A stretch of 64,000 bases of DNA from Spisula solida. Its lineage: Eukaryota; Mollusca; Bivalvia; Venerida; Mactridae. The translations under genes were made by a program, and so were the position numbers. The stretch spans positions 36,448,551 through 36,512,550 of the forward strand of contig OX365945.1 in assembly GCA_947247005.1 (NCBI GenBank), in the 5' to 3' direction. Positions 13,101-28,100 of this stretch are shown here, one piece after another; the first letter of the stretch is position 1, and each line of letters starts with the position of its first letter. Under the pieces are notes generated by a model, which did not search any database, was not told the DNA's origin, and saw only the letters and a list, made by a program, of their open reading frames with translations.

Positions 13101-16100
13101 TTTACCAACCAAACTGCTTCCTTTCAGTGGATGTTAAGTGTGATACATTTTACCAATATATGTGCTAGTTATACCTTATTACCTATATATTTACTAAGTA
13201 AATATTTTATTGAAGAAAATGTCTTCATTTGAAAATTGTTAATAAAAGGATAAAAAATTAATTTAAACAAATATGGAAATTCTTTTGATCAGATGGATTG
13301 TGTATTAAATAGTTTAATATTAAAGTTTTAAATGCCTGTTGAATATTCATGGGAGCATATGTTAACAGGATGGAATTTACTACCATTTTAAATGTAAGAT
13401 TGTTTGCATAGATTTGGTTAACTAAATAAATTCTGAACTGGTCAGTCATGAAGTCATGAGTTCATTTGGTCAGCTGTGGAGTTGTGGGTTGACCGCTACT
13501 GCAGTCATTGGATTAAATTTCATGTTTCACCGAGTCGTGTTGACAATCTAAATGATAATGGGAGTTTTATCGCTTTGTGCAATCTGACGGGGACAAGTCA
13601 AATATGTTTATATATAATTCACTGTGCATGGCTACCTAAGTTTTTCATAATGTATAAAATTCCTGTGGTAATGAATTATAGATTGTATATGTAACCACGA
13701 TTTATACTTTGTAATTTTGTGCGATAAAATTGCAAAACTCTTTAAAATCATCAAACGGATTTTTAAAAAAAATAAGTTGGTTAATTTCCCTGAGTACGTA
13801 ATGACTATAGGTAGTAATTATGTAGTCATACGATATGGTAGTTTCAATTGAAGAATAAAACTATTTTTTTTGTGAATTTAACCTCCTAATAATTATTGTA
13901 TGACGTATTTGTGAATGAAAAGCTTAAAAGAATGTTTGCAGCTGTTTAAAATAATGTAGCAAGAAATATGTGGATATATTGGAAATAAATGAAAAAATAG
14001 TTAAAATTGAATTTCGGAGAATATTTTTAAATGGAATAATGTGATAGGTGTGTGAAAATTGATTTTAAATAAATTTCGGTATGTTGAACAAGTGTGTATA
14101 GAATATAAGTTGCTGATATAAAACATCAGTTAGATGGAATCTATACATCATCTGGAGTATATGTATCAGAAAGCTATGTGCTTGGAACGCCCCTCACCGT
14201 CCCCGCCCCCATCTACAGACTCAGGGGTCATAGTTAATGATGATAGAGATGGTAAGTGTCCCCTTAATTGGTTTTTAATTGAATGAAATTATCTATCTAT
14301 TTTGCTTGTATTTGTTTTTTCAGGTATTTAATGTTGTTTCTTTGTCGAATATAATCATAAATTTATTTTTGTGTTATTTATTATTGTTAAAATTATAATT
14401 AAAATTGAAGAAAAACTTATCTTTCAGGTTTATGATTATACTTACACTATCTTACTGATTCAATATTTCTGATTAATGACTGATTAATTTCTAATACAGT
14501 ATATGAATTAATTTAACTAATTGCGGTACTCTGGTACTTGAAATTAACTTATTTATTAACCTTACACTTCCAGTTATGAATACTTCTCTATGGTAATACT
14601 GTTTCATCTTAATAATACTGGAAGCTTTAAGTCTATTCTGTGTTTCACAAAGTTTGAAAATTACCCATACTGCTTACTTTCCTTATAATCTTACAGCTGC
14701 ATCAGACTTCTGAATTTTTGCTCTATTTCGAATAAATTTCATTTGGTATACCGCAGTAATTCAAATTTTGGACATTTGAATCATAATCTATTTGAGAACG
14801 AAATATTGAGATATTAGGTATAAAATCGAAAAACAATGAAAATACATTGTACGATAATTATATGTTAAATGCTTTATGGTCATCAGCCCTAGGTCTTACA
14901 ACGGCCGAATATATATCAGATATGCCAACATTTTTGCAGATTTTGAAACGTGGATTTCGTGTGAGTTAGATAATGTAATCTGTAGAGTTCTGCTTTATAT
15001 TATATATGTAACATAGCAGATATAGCGGTACTTATATTGTTATGGTAATATTATGTGGTTATTATATAATCATGAGATGTAGTATAAGAGACATTATCTA
15101 TATTACTCAAGTTTGTTCTCACCAAGGGTAATAATCATTCTAGCTTGATAGCTTGTTGTATCATACATGTATAATGTATAGTAATTGAAAAGTATATATA
15201 AAATCTACTGGGGTTTGTATTTGCTCTATTCTATCCATCTGTCTGTCTATATTTCTGCCTGTTTACCTGGTATTCAACTTGTCAATCTGGAACATGATAT
15301 GTGGGTTCTAACACAGGGTCCCATCTCTGTCATACAAGAATTGGATGCCCGACAAATGCCAATGGCAGTCACACAAAGACTCGACCAACAGGCATCGAAT
15401 TTTCATGTGACTTCCATGTAGAGAGACTCGAAAGGCATCCAATTCTTTGTGTGACTTCCATGTAGAGAGTCTAGAAAGGCATCCAATTCTTTGTGTGACT
15501 TCCATGTAGAGAGTCTAGAAAGGCATCCAATTCTTTGTGTGACTTCCATTTAGAGAGTCTCAAAAGGCATCCAATTCTTCATGTGACTTCCATGTAGAGA
15601 GTCTAGAAAGGCCTCCAATTCTTTGTGTGACTTCCATGTAGAGAGTCTCGAAAGGCCTCCAATTTTCATGTGAAAGACATGGGACCTTGTGATTTAGTGA
15701 ATATATTTTATTATACCCCAGTACTATTGGTAGGGGGCTAATTGTGATTTGAATACTATTGTGGCACAAATATTTACTTCTACCAGGTGGTGTGTCATGC
15801 CAAACAATTACGTCAATATCTCAAAGGTCAAGGTCACACTGGGAGTTCAAAGGCCATAATTGCCACAATTTAGCTTGTCCAGCGCATAGCTAAGTTATTT
15901 ATTGTGGGATGTGAAAAAACTTTGGCGCAAATGTTCATTACTACCAGACAGTGTGTCATGCGAAACAATTATGTCTATATCTCAAATAGATATACTTGGG
16001 AATAAAAGCATGATTTTATATTCCAGCAGTACAACTAACACATTATTATCATAAACATAATAATTGTATAATATGGTGTCTGTAGTACTCTGTACTGATG

Positions 16101-19100
16101 TGCTGATAGGATTAAAGTCATTCTAAAAATGTGAAATATGTGTAAAATGTTGAGATGCTTTTAAATGCTATCATAAGTATATCTGTTACATAATATGCCA
16201 GTGTGTATATGTAGTAATAAAAGTATGTACATTTAGAAGTTAAGGATACAGTTACAGTTTGATACAAATTTTAGGTCACTGTCATTACTGTACATGTGTA
16301 TACAGTAATCAGTTTAATTCTTTTTAACATTTTATTAACCTAAACTGTCCCTCTTTCTGTTGTATAGATATAGTGTTTTAATTTAGTCTAAACTTAAAAT
16401 ACCTATCTTTAGATTAGTAGAGACAAACTATGCTGGACATCTCTGGATGTCTTTCTGGATGAATGTCTCATAGTTTGTCAACACTAAGTTCTCCTTAACC
16501 ACTAGTTGGATATCAATGAAACTTTACTTGAATACTCTGTACTAAGCCTAGTTTTGCTTATTGTCAGGAATTTTAAATAGGATGCAATTGAATATTGCCA
16601 GAGTTATAGCCCTTTGTTAGAGACTTACATGTTTGTGTTGAAAACACAACTCGTCCGGTACTGCTCTTACCTTTCCTCCATGCTGTTGACAGTTGTTTTA
16701 GTCCGGTACTGCTCTTACCTTTCCTCCATGCAGTTGACAGTTGTTTAAGTCCGGTACTGCTCTTACCTTTCCTCCATGCCGTTGACAGGTGTTTATGTCC
16801 AGTACTGCTCTTACCTTTCCTCCATGATGTTGACAGTTGTTTAAGCCGGTACTGCTCTTACCTTTCCTCCATGCCGTTGACAGGTGATTATGTCCAGTAC
16901 TGCTCTTACCTTTCCTCCATGATGTTGACAGGTGTTTATGTCCGGTACTGCTGTTATCTTTCCTCCATGATGTTGACAGGTGATTATGTCCAGTACTGCT
17001 CTTACCTTTCCTCCATGATGTTGACAGGTGTTTAAGTCCGGTACTGCTCTTACCTTTCCTCCATGCTGTTGACAGGTGTTTAAGTTCGGTACTGCTCTTA
17101 CCTTTCCTCCATGCTGTTGACAGGTGTTTAAGTTCGGTACTGCTCTTACCTTTCCTCCATGATGTTGACAGGTGTTTAAGTCCGGTACTGCTCTTACCTT
17201 TCCTCCATGCTGTTGACAGGTGTTTAAGTTCGGTACTGCTCTTACCTTTCCTCCATGATGTTGACAGTTGTTTAAGTTCGGTACTGCTCTTACCTTTCCT
17301 CCATGATGTTGACAGGTGTTTAAGTTCGGTACTGCTCTTACCTTTCCTCCATGATGTTGACAGGTGTTTAAGTTCGGTACTGCTCTTACCTTTCCTCCAT
17401 GATGTTGACAGGTGTTTAAGCCGGTACTGCTCTTACCTTTCCTCCATGCTGTTGACAGTTGTTTAAGTCCGGTACTGCTCTTACCTTTCCTCCATGCTGT
17501 TGACAGTAACTTTTGTTCACAGACGTCAGTTATATCTGGGAAACTGATATTTTGAGGGCAAAGAAAAAGCGTTAAGTACCGGCAATTTATCCATATTTGC
17601 TCAAACTTTCAAACATAAATCTAGTGGGATTATAGTAAGCTAAGAACATATATAGCCTCATAGATATGATAGACATTCTTGATATGGTCTTATCTAGAAC
17701 AACGATAAAGAATCTATTTGGCCTGCTTTTTACTTCGAGAGAAATAGTTTGAGCATTTGCTGGAAAACAAATGTAAATAAAGTTTTCATAAAGAAAGATT
17801 TACAATAGATTGGAGACCCAAAAGGCGTATATTATTAGTATGGTATTTTCGTAATGTTTTCATAAGCCTTTGGCTTGTGGTCAGGCCATCTAAATATATT
17901 TGGGCTTATAATCCACCAAAATTTGATAAATTGAACAAGTTTAAAAATTAAGCATTTTTTGAATACAAGTTATTTAAATATTGGCCTGACTTCAAAAGGT
18001 ATAGGACAGTGACTAAATATTATCGGAATTTAAATAAACCTGAAAAAAGTAGGCGTAACAGTCTTTATATCAATGTTTAAATGGAGAATTAGCCAAGGTG
18101 AGGAAATTAATGCTGTATTGTCCTCCGACTGCGTACAAAGATCCTCCGACCACATACAAAAAATCATAATATTTAATGTAAACAATTTGGCATTGAGCTG
18201 TGAAATTGCAAATTTTTGTCCAAACGTTTGGCTTGTAATTAGTGCTTATTTCGTGCCCTTTGAAGTAATAATAACGCAGAGTTGGAAGTGTGCTTGTACA
18301 TAATTTGAACTATTGTTGACGGTACATATAAATATTTGAAATTTATGGTGACTTTGATATACAGATTTTAATTTTTTTGAGGTTAAAAGTGCACTCTGAT
18401 TTGATAATGATATTTAATGAACAATTATTGGTATAAAAAAAATAATGTATTATAACAATTTGTTAAAAAAAATTAAAACAGCTATACACAATGACATATT
18501 TTAGATGATGGGTGACAATTATTCTGACTTAGGATTTGGTTTTATCATTCCCCCATTGTAAGATATTTAGAACTTTGCCACAATAGTTTTCTGTCTGTGC
18601 CAATCCCTTAATCAGCATTTTAATAGTCTCGGTGTAGTTAAATATTTGATAGTATACAAAGATTCCTCATTCCTCTGCTTGCTTTCATTCATATATAGTT
18701 CTTGTATAACCTTCGAGTTTGTAATTCTTATGTAACCTTCGAGTTTACATTTTGTTTGTATTATAACAGCCGCATATTTATATACTAGTAAATACGCACG
18801 TAAAGAATATTTTAATTCATGACTCACTCAGACTGTGTTATTAGATTCATTTAAAAGATCTTGTTGCAGACTGATTTTTAAATCTTTTTAATTATTATGT
18901 CAATATCAGTATTTTAACCTAGCTATAAAAGGAATTGAGTGACATTCTGTTTAGTGTTTGGAAATGGTTAAAATTGTTGTATCGAACATTACTCATAGTG
19001 CTAGAATTCTTCAATTCGTTATATTGGCTTATATCTAACCAATCATATTACACAATAAAACAGTTGTTGATGCTTCTCACTATAATTCAGTATACTATCG

Positions 19101-22100
19101 GTGTTCACAGTACACCAGGCACATTAAAGAACCTAGGAGTTTGTTATATCACCCAGATTCCTTGTTTCACACAACAGTGTCCTCGCTCCAAGTCAGAGCT
19201 CATTGGCCAATCTTGCAGGGAAAAACCCAAATGACCATGCGCTTACGACTGTCTTTGTGAAATCAAACAAACAAGCATTATATTTTGAAATGACTATTCA
19301 ATGCCTTATAAAGTAATAACAATAATAATAACAATAACAACTTTATTTATTGTGGATGACATATTTGGTTCTGGACCAATTTTCAATATGGTCCATGTCA
19401 GCATGGAATATATACAGTAATTTACAGAAATACATGATAATATGAAAAAACATAACAGAAAGACCTGGTGAGTCAATAATAAAGAGGCAAAATAAAATAA
19501 AAAGTGATAGCAAGTTATACAATACTATGTAATATTTCTATTTCAGTAATTACTGGATGAGTGGTATGAATACAGCAGCTGTGTTTTTCATGCTATGTTT
19601 TTAAGCTAAATGCACATTTTTTTCATTCTTCATATAAATCATACTGTCACTTATTAAGTGTTTTTTGCTGTCAAAACTAGTCATAACTGTGTACATTCAT
19701 AATTATATAGCAAGTATGTTAATTATGAGGAAACCAGCATTCAGAGTGCAAGAGTACAAGAATTTGTTAAGGGTTATGTCAGTAATTAACATGTAAAATC
19801 AGCTGCATGCATGAGGACCGATTATTTCCTGAACACATCATATGGGAGCTCACGGTGTTCTAGTTCCATCTGTTTGACTGATATGTCATGGACTGGGATT
19901 GAGGCCATCCTATTGCTCCATACTGTGAGGTAGATACAATTGTATCAGATACAATAGATACAACAGGACCAGTAATAAAAAAGATGTAACATTTTAGCTT
20001 GACTTGCTCGGAATGGTGTGATCACTGTGATATGTATGTTTGTCTGGGATATATATGTTTGTCTGGGATATGGTGTTTGACAGATTTGCTGTGTATACAT
20101 GGTGCTTGAATTTGATGGTTGCAATTTAATTGTAACATTATACGCTTGAAATTACTTTTTTTATTGTTTGTGGCATATCATACCCTACCATGAAAATTTG
20201 ACCACAATGTTGATTTTCCTGCATAATTATGTGGAGAATTTTGATGGTTCCTTGTTAGTACTGGTTAGAAGACAGTCCAGGACAACTGGTTACGTGAGGG
20301 CTAATATAGGCTAAGCTCCTATTTCGTCAGAAATAAAAAATATATATATTAAATTAACTGGGTAGGTGAAATGGCTGCTGTATATAATAGCTGAAAAATT
20401 GTTGATTAACCGTGTAAACCAGAATAATCAAACAATTCATTTAAAACTATGATAATGTGTATCATTATAATTAATTAGACTATCAGAGTTTCAGGTGACT
20501 CACAGGGGAAATTCAATACAATTAATATCCTCTATAATCAATTATTATAGCTTAATTTAGTAAAGGTTTGTTTATCAAAAACTTAGTGTGGCATGCAGCG
20601 TGTCTCTCTATTGTGTTATGTTTAGAGCAGTTACTATGTTTGCTTCTATTTCTATGAAATTTTCTATTTTATTTGAAATTTAAGTAATTACTCTGTTTGG
20701 TATAAAGGCAATTATAAATTTATTGCTAGATTTATCATCCAAAAATATTTTTTTAAATTGGGAGGAGTGTTCATTTTTATTCTCAAAATCCTATAATATC
20801 AGTTCTGGTTTTGAAAAAAATTGATTTTTCAAAACTGGAAACAATACTCACTTGATAGCTTTTGACACTTAATCAGGTGATTACATTAAATTAATCAAAA
20901 ATGGGCGTGGTCAGCATGATATAAATAAGGATGTGGATAGGGATGATAATCTATGATGGAATTTATTCTCGCCTTATTCTTAAGTTTGGCATGCTACTCT
21001 GCAAGCAGTTCAATTTTCTATCTACCATTGTTTTGTTTGAAAAACCCTCCCATGCATGTTAGAGATATTATGTAATGCCTAGATAATCAATTGTTTGTTT
21101 CCGGTGAGATATCCCAAGCACAAAATGTTTCTGGGGATCCTTTACATAGAGAAAGGGCTACTATATATCCTTTGAAAAGTACACAAAAATATCATTGTCA
21201 TAAAAGCATTTAGGGTCGCAGCCAATGTTTAGGGTAGGTCGGGAAACTGGAAACAAACATTTTTCTTGTTTCGACCTTATTCTATTGTTGTATAGTTTAT
21301 AATGATGTTATATGTTGTATATTACAGACCACCAGGCTGCCATGGTTACATTGAGACATGAATACAAAGAAGAGGTGGAAACTATACAGGTAAGTGTCAT
21401 GTGTATGCTGACCTTAACCCCACCCATCCCACTTTCAATCTCAAGCCTACACAGCAAGTTTCATTATGATATATATTTGCTGACAGAAGTAATCAAACAG
21501 AACCTAATTAGGAAACAACTTGTTGATCCTGTTGCCATGACTACAGTTTCAATGCTAAAGTTTCAAAAATTAATATTTCGTAAAATTCATCGAAAGGAGT
21601 AGTCGCAGTAACATTGCCAACGAATTTGACATGAGGTGAATATTGATCTGACACGACTCATGGCTTGTTATAGATCTGTCACTTCTAATATAGTATGGAT
21701 AGGGGCCGCAGCCGTGGTTAGTATGCTGAATTGGTGATCTGGCGATCTAGGTTTGATTCCCGGCATGGCAGGTCATACCTGTCAATGAAAATAATAGACA
21801 ACAGTGTAGAGTTTCCTTCATATGTGTAGAAGTTGCTGGTTCTTTGTGGAAGGGTAAATTACTTAGTACTGGTTGGGATACAGTCCAGAAAAACTTGTGT
21901 ATTGGCCCTCATGTATAACTGAAAAATTGTTGAGAAACAGTGTTAACCCGAATGAACAATTAAACAACAAATGAAGTGTCTATCTGTTTATATTGTTTAT
22001 TGTAGAGAGAACACCAGGGTGTTTTAGACCACGCGAGACTGGAGTATGAGAACCGACTACAACAAGCTATAGAGAGAATAGCTCTCCTCAACAAGGAGGT

Positions 22101-25100
22101 AGAGAAATACAAATGTTTGGCAGGAATAGAGAAGTTGACACAGAATGCTCTATCAGGTAAAGTTAAGTACCCGGTCCACTGCTGGCAGTGAATAGCAGTT
22201 TGAATAAGGTGTAATGGATCTATTGTTCAGCTTAATTTGCCTGTTGGGACTGAATGGGATCATATCAGAACCTTCTTCTTAATTTTATGTGCTAAATGAT
22301 CATGGAGTACACATGTCAATCGTATTGATAACATATTGTATGCACGAACGGTGCGAAACACATGTTGGATGATGACAACGATTTACACTATTGTAGTCGT
22401 ACAGACTTATACCATCTCTTATACCATCAACAGTTCAGAAAACAATATTGAGTTAACGAATACCGAACTTCATGCAAGAACGGAAATGGAACTTTAGTTA
22501 AATTAGGGATATAACTTATTATAAGAAAGTAATATCGGTAACCGAATATTCGATTGTATTCGAATATGAATTTCGAATATTTGAATACTGTTTTTGGTAT
22601 TCAGTCCCATCTCTACAATTAGCACTTCAAGATGAACCAGTAACCGGCCCACCAGTCATGAGTCACTTATTAGCCAATCTACACTGTAAATATTGAGTAT
22701 AGATTCAGCTTTTGAGTTTGAGTTCAGACTTTACCCGATTTTGACAATTTGTCAGCTTTTATTTAACCAAGAAAAGTGTTGAAAATGGAGGATTTTGGAT
22801 AGTTCCATTTATTTAACCTTATATCAATGTTTCAATACGTGAATTGATTATCTATTGACTAAAAATATTGTTGGTTCATCAATATCGATGATAGCTCTTG
22901 TTCTGCATACACAATTGATATTAGACTATTGTCTGTTAAACATGTTTTCATTAGCCGACCATCTCAGTATTTGTTTACTTTCAATAGATGAACAAACTAT
23001 ATTATGTTTGAACATATGAATACAAATAAATTCACTGATGTATTATGTTGTATTTACAGTTGCAGATGCTGCACAACTAGAGGCAGGCTTACAGCCAGAT
23101 ATGAATGGATTCTCTACACCTATGTCAAACACACCATCTGTCTCACAGTATCATACACCCGCTGGAACACCCGACGGCTTTAATCTTGCTAACAATCTTG
23201 CGAAATCCTCAAATGAACTTTATGCAGACAGTATAGCACCATCTGATGGTACATCGTGCTCTGGTTCCGAGACTGCAAGTCTTGCTGGTAGTGTTGGTGA
23301 TAGTGTGGAGGGAGGTCCTACTGTAGCTCCTCCCCCTGCTCCGCCCCCTCCCCCGGGTATGCCACCTCCACCACCTCCTATGCCTGGAATGATGGAACAG
23401 AAGAAAGGTAAAGTTTAATTAATGTTTCCCACATATGTTGGTGGAGATATATTGATTTTGGGAAGAACATTTGTCTGGATGTATGTCAAAAAGTTTTATA
23501 TAAACTGTAAGGATATCTTAGAAGGAGTCAACTTGTACCAAGTGACCTGTATTACAAAATTTTACTGTCTGAAGATTATGTTAATATTAGGATAAATCAG
23601 TGTGTATAGCGACAGACTGTTATTGCATGTCATGATTGCTACCGGTACTTTGATTACCATGACAAGTTATCTAGATACACTGAAACCATGATTAACACAC
23701 ATAGACTTTTTAACTGATAAACAGTTGGATAAATGTTTGGTAAACATTGCTGTGAGAAAATAATTACAATTTGTCATGTTTTGATGCTAGTTACACATGT
23801 AATATTATAAAATGTAACTGTTCTATTCACCGTCGGTAACTTTAAATTTAATCTTGACAAAATTGGGACACTGCTTACTTTTGTATTACCTTATTTCTAT
23901 TACAAAATAAACTCTTAACCAAGGAATTTTGCCGTGTTTATCGGAATTCATGTTGTGCCAATTGTGAAACAAGTTTTTACAACTTATATTAATCACTCTT
24001 GACACCTCATTCCTGATGGTATCCATTGTCACAATGGTACAAGAGAGAAGCCAATCTTACTCATGCTGTACATCTAGCAGTTTGGTCTTCAGTATGGTAC
24101 AGCCGTGGATCAAACTGGGGACCTCTCACACTAGGCCTCCGAAATTAGGGATTGGTTTAAATTGTTAAAATCTTGCAATTACTACATAATGGTTATATCT
24201 GACTTGAAACACACTGATGGAGACAATTCAGTACTCTCGTCATTGTAAAGTCATTATCTAAATATGTTTGGATTATAAAATAAAGGAAGTATTAACAATG
24301 ACTTCATGCACATGCTGTTCCCATTTTGTCTTTGTTTAAATGTTACTTCAGTTCTCTTCAATTTTGAAATCCGTTCCTTGTTGTGACCTTGAAGCTTGGA
24401 TTGTTACCATTGTATATATTTCAGCAATGAAGCCAGTTGTAAATCCTAAATCAGCAATGAAACCTTTATTCTGGAACAGAATTCAAGTGAATGAGATTAA
24501 ACATCAAAAACATTCGGAGTAAGTCGGTGTATTAAAACTATCTTAAACATGTCAACTACATATAGGGGTAGAATTATCAGGGTCAGTCATGTTTTTTGTG
24601 CTTTTCGACCAAGTTTGTTAAGCCATGGCATTTTGAGTTATTTATCTTTCCAATAAAGGAGTGAGTTCTAAAGGCTGATTCAAGCATCTAATGAAAAATC
24701 AAAACTTTCTGCGAGGTTAAAATTTCACGAATTTGTTATTTTTAAGAAGTCGATTAGCGATATTGAAATTCACTGGTTAAAATCAATTAAAATAGAAATC
24801 AGTTTATTACAAATCTAAATAAAATAGAGATTGTAACTTGTACATATTGTTGTACTATAGTTACTATGAGAGGAAGTTGCTATGGGAAGATGTGGAAGAA
24901 GAGAAGATTGATGTTACAGAACTAGATCAACTCTTCTCTAAAAGAAATGTTGAACCTTCTCGGAGATTCTTCAATAGACCAAAAAATAAAGCCAAAGAGG
25001 TGTGTATGATGAATTGCAATCTTAATGTTCATGGTTATTATAAGCCGCTGTCATGGTGGTCCAGTGGTTAGTGTGCTCAATTTGTAACCTGCCAATCTGG

Positions 25101-28100
25101 GTTTGAATCCTAGTCACGGCAGATCATACCATTCCAAGAAAATTGACAACAATGTTGATTTTACCCACACAGATGGAGAAGTTGTTGGTTCCTTGTGGAA
25201 GGGTAAGTTAGTACTGGTCAGCATACAGTCCAGGAAAACTGGTCAGGTGATTTGGTTGCTGTATATAACTGAAAATTGTTAAGACATGGAATTAAACTGG
25301 AATAAAATTAAAACAAACATCATGGTTAGTCTAAGGTAAAAAGTGTAAACAATTTGAATTTTTTTTTATTAATTATGCTGAACTGAGGTTTCCTGCTTGA
25401 ACAAAATTAACTATCCTCTATTCATTTATGTTGTCACCATTTTACATTCAAGATTCCTACTTCCTGACTTACAATGCCTCCAGAATTACCTTACATTAAA
25501 AACATAGAGTGTAAACAGTAATGTTTTACCTTGAAATTTCACATTAAATTCAACACATCTGTCATATAGTAGACCGTTAATTTCATGTAACAATTTAATG
25601 AATATGTAAATGTTTAATTGATGTGACATTTTGGTTTATTATTAGACTGTATTGCCTTGAACGTTGAACTATAGGAGTAAGCAAAATAATAAATCTATGT
25701 TTACAAATGAATGTTATTAAATTAGCAACATGGAAAGATTTGCAAATTTCCCTAATTTACTAAATTTGCTGTTATTTTATCCAGAGTGAAGTTTTGCCAC
25801 CATAGAACTCTACTAAGAAATTTGATAAATTGCTAAATAAATATATTCACCACCAAATTTCAGAATGATATAATTTTCCAACCTAACCAAGTATTTATGT
25901 AATGTTATGTAGAAGGCCACTGACGGTTGCTTTATGAAATATTTTATTTTTGCAATACACCAATACGTGAGGCAGCACCTTTAAAAATACAGTAACACCA
26001 ATTTCAGTTAGTGATGGCATAGTTTGTATGGCTATATTCAAAATAAAAATGTGGCTCTAACCTTACATGCCTATGAAAATAGCACATACTCTAGCAAAAA
26101 AGTACAATTGCAACACTCATGTCAATTGTATTATTATTAATTTATGTTTTGTTCGCTTACTCTTGTAAACATGTATATGTACAAATCATTTGTCATAGAG
26201 GCTCACAGCTTGCCCAACTGTGTTGCCTCTTTAAATAAAGTCATTAATATTATTATTTGATATCGTTTATCCTGTTTTCAATGGATGTGTATTTAAGGGA
26301 CAGTAAAACCTCACTCACAGTTCACTTCAATAGCATGACCATCTCAAGATTTCAAATCACAAAGGCACATGTCCATTTTCACTATTGGCTCTTATTATTC
26401 AAACCTAAAAACAGACCTATTAGAAAATGCAAACTGCTCCCATGGGTCCCTGAATGTTGGTCTCATTACTGAGGTTAACAATGTTTAGATCAACTGCAGA
26501 GTCCCAATGGTGCTCTCATTATTGAGGTTTTAGTGTTTCAAGCTCAACTCAACATAAATACAGTTTTGCAGAGTCCCAAATGGTGGTCTTATTATTGAGG
26601 TTTTACTGGTCTTATTATTGAGGGTTACAATGTATCTGTATGTATTCTGTGACAATATCTGAACTTGGTATTCTAACATATTTTCAGGCTGCCAAAGTGA
26701 TAACACCAAAGAGATCTCAAGTGATTGGGATATTATTATCTAGTCTTCGTCTTGATATGTCTGATATTGAGCATGGTAAGATGATTAGTTCATTCATCAT
26801 GTTTATAGTTTGAATGATTGGTTCTAATAGTATGTACCGTTAGTGGGATGTGAATGCATACAACACGCATACTACACGCATACAACACGCATACAACACG
26901 CATACAACACGCATACAACACGCATACAACACGCATACAACACGCATACAACACGCATACAACACGCATACAACACGCATACAACACGCATACAACACGC
27001 ATACAACACGCATACAACACGCATACAACACGCATACAACACGCATACAACACGCATACAACACGCATACAACACGCATACAACACGCATACTACACGCA
27101 TACAACACGCATACAACACTCATACTACACGCATACTACACGCATATAACACACATACAACACACATACTACACGCATACTACACGCATACAACACGCAT
27201 ACAACACGCATACAACACGCATACTACACGCATACAACACACATACAACACGTATACTACACGCATACAACACGCATACTACACGCATACTACACGCATA
27301 CTACACGCATACAACACGCATACTACACGGCCCAATGGCCTAGCAATACCAAGTACAAAAGCATTTGACCACTTGCCTATCCCAACAACTCACAAAAAAG
27401 TTACACAAATAACCAGTATCAATATATCGACACCACACCAGTAATGGGTTGATCTGTGGATAACAACACTGACTATATGTACGGGGAACATAGTTGTGTA
27501 TATTGTTGATAACAACACTGACTATATGTACGGGGAACCTAGTTGTGTATATTGTTGATAACAACACTGACTATATGTACTGGGAACCTAGTTGTGTATA
27601 TTGTTGATAACAACACTGACTATATGTACGGGGAACATAGTTGTGTATATTGTTGATAACAACACTGACTATATGTACCGGGAACATAGTTGTGTATATT
27701 GTTGATAACAACACTGACTATATGTACGGGGAACATAGTTGTGTATATTGTTGATAACAACACTGACTATATGTACGGGGAACATAGTTGTGTATATTGT
27801 TGATAACAACACTGACTATATGTACGGGGAACATAGTTGTGTATATTGTTGATAACAACACTGACTATATGTACGGGGAACATAGTTGTGTATATTGTTG
27901 ATAACAACACTGACTATATGTACGGGGAACATAGTTGTGTATATTGTTGATAACAACACTGACTATATGTACGGGGAACATAGTTGTGTATATTGTTGAT
28001 AACAACACTGACTATATGTACCGGGAACATAGTTGTGTATATTGTTGATAACAACGCTGACTATATGTACAGGGAACATAGTTGTGTATATTGTTGATAA

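Noticed and set aside
26790..27444. Overlapping open frames in all frames through the 11-bp array
   Set aside because: The 11-bp unit has no stop in any frame, so the frames are artefacts of the repeat.
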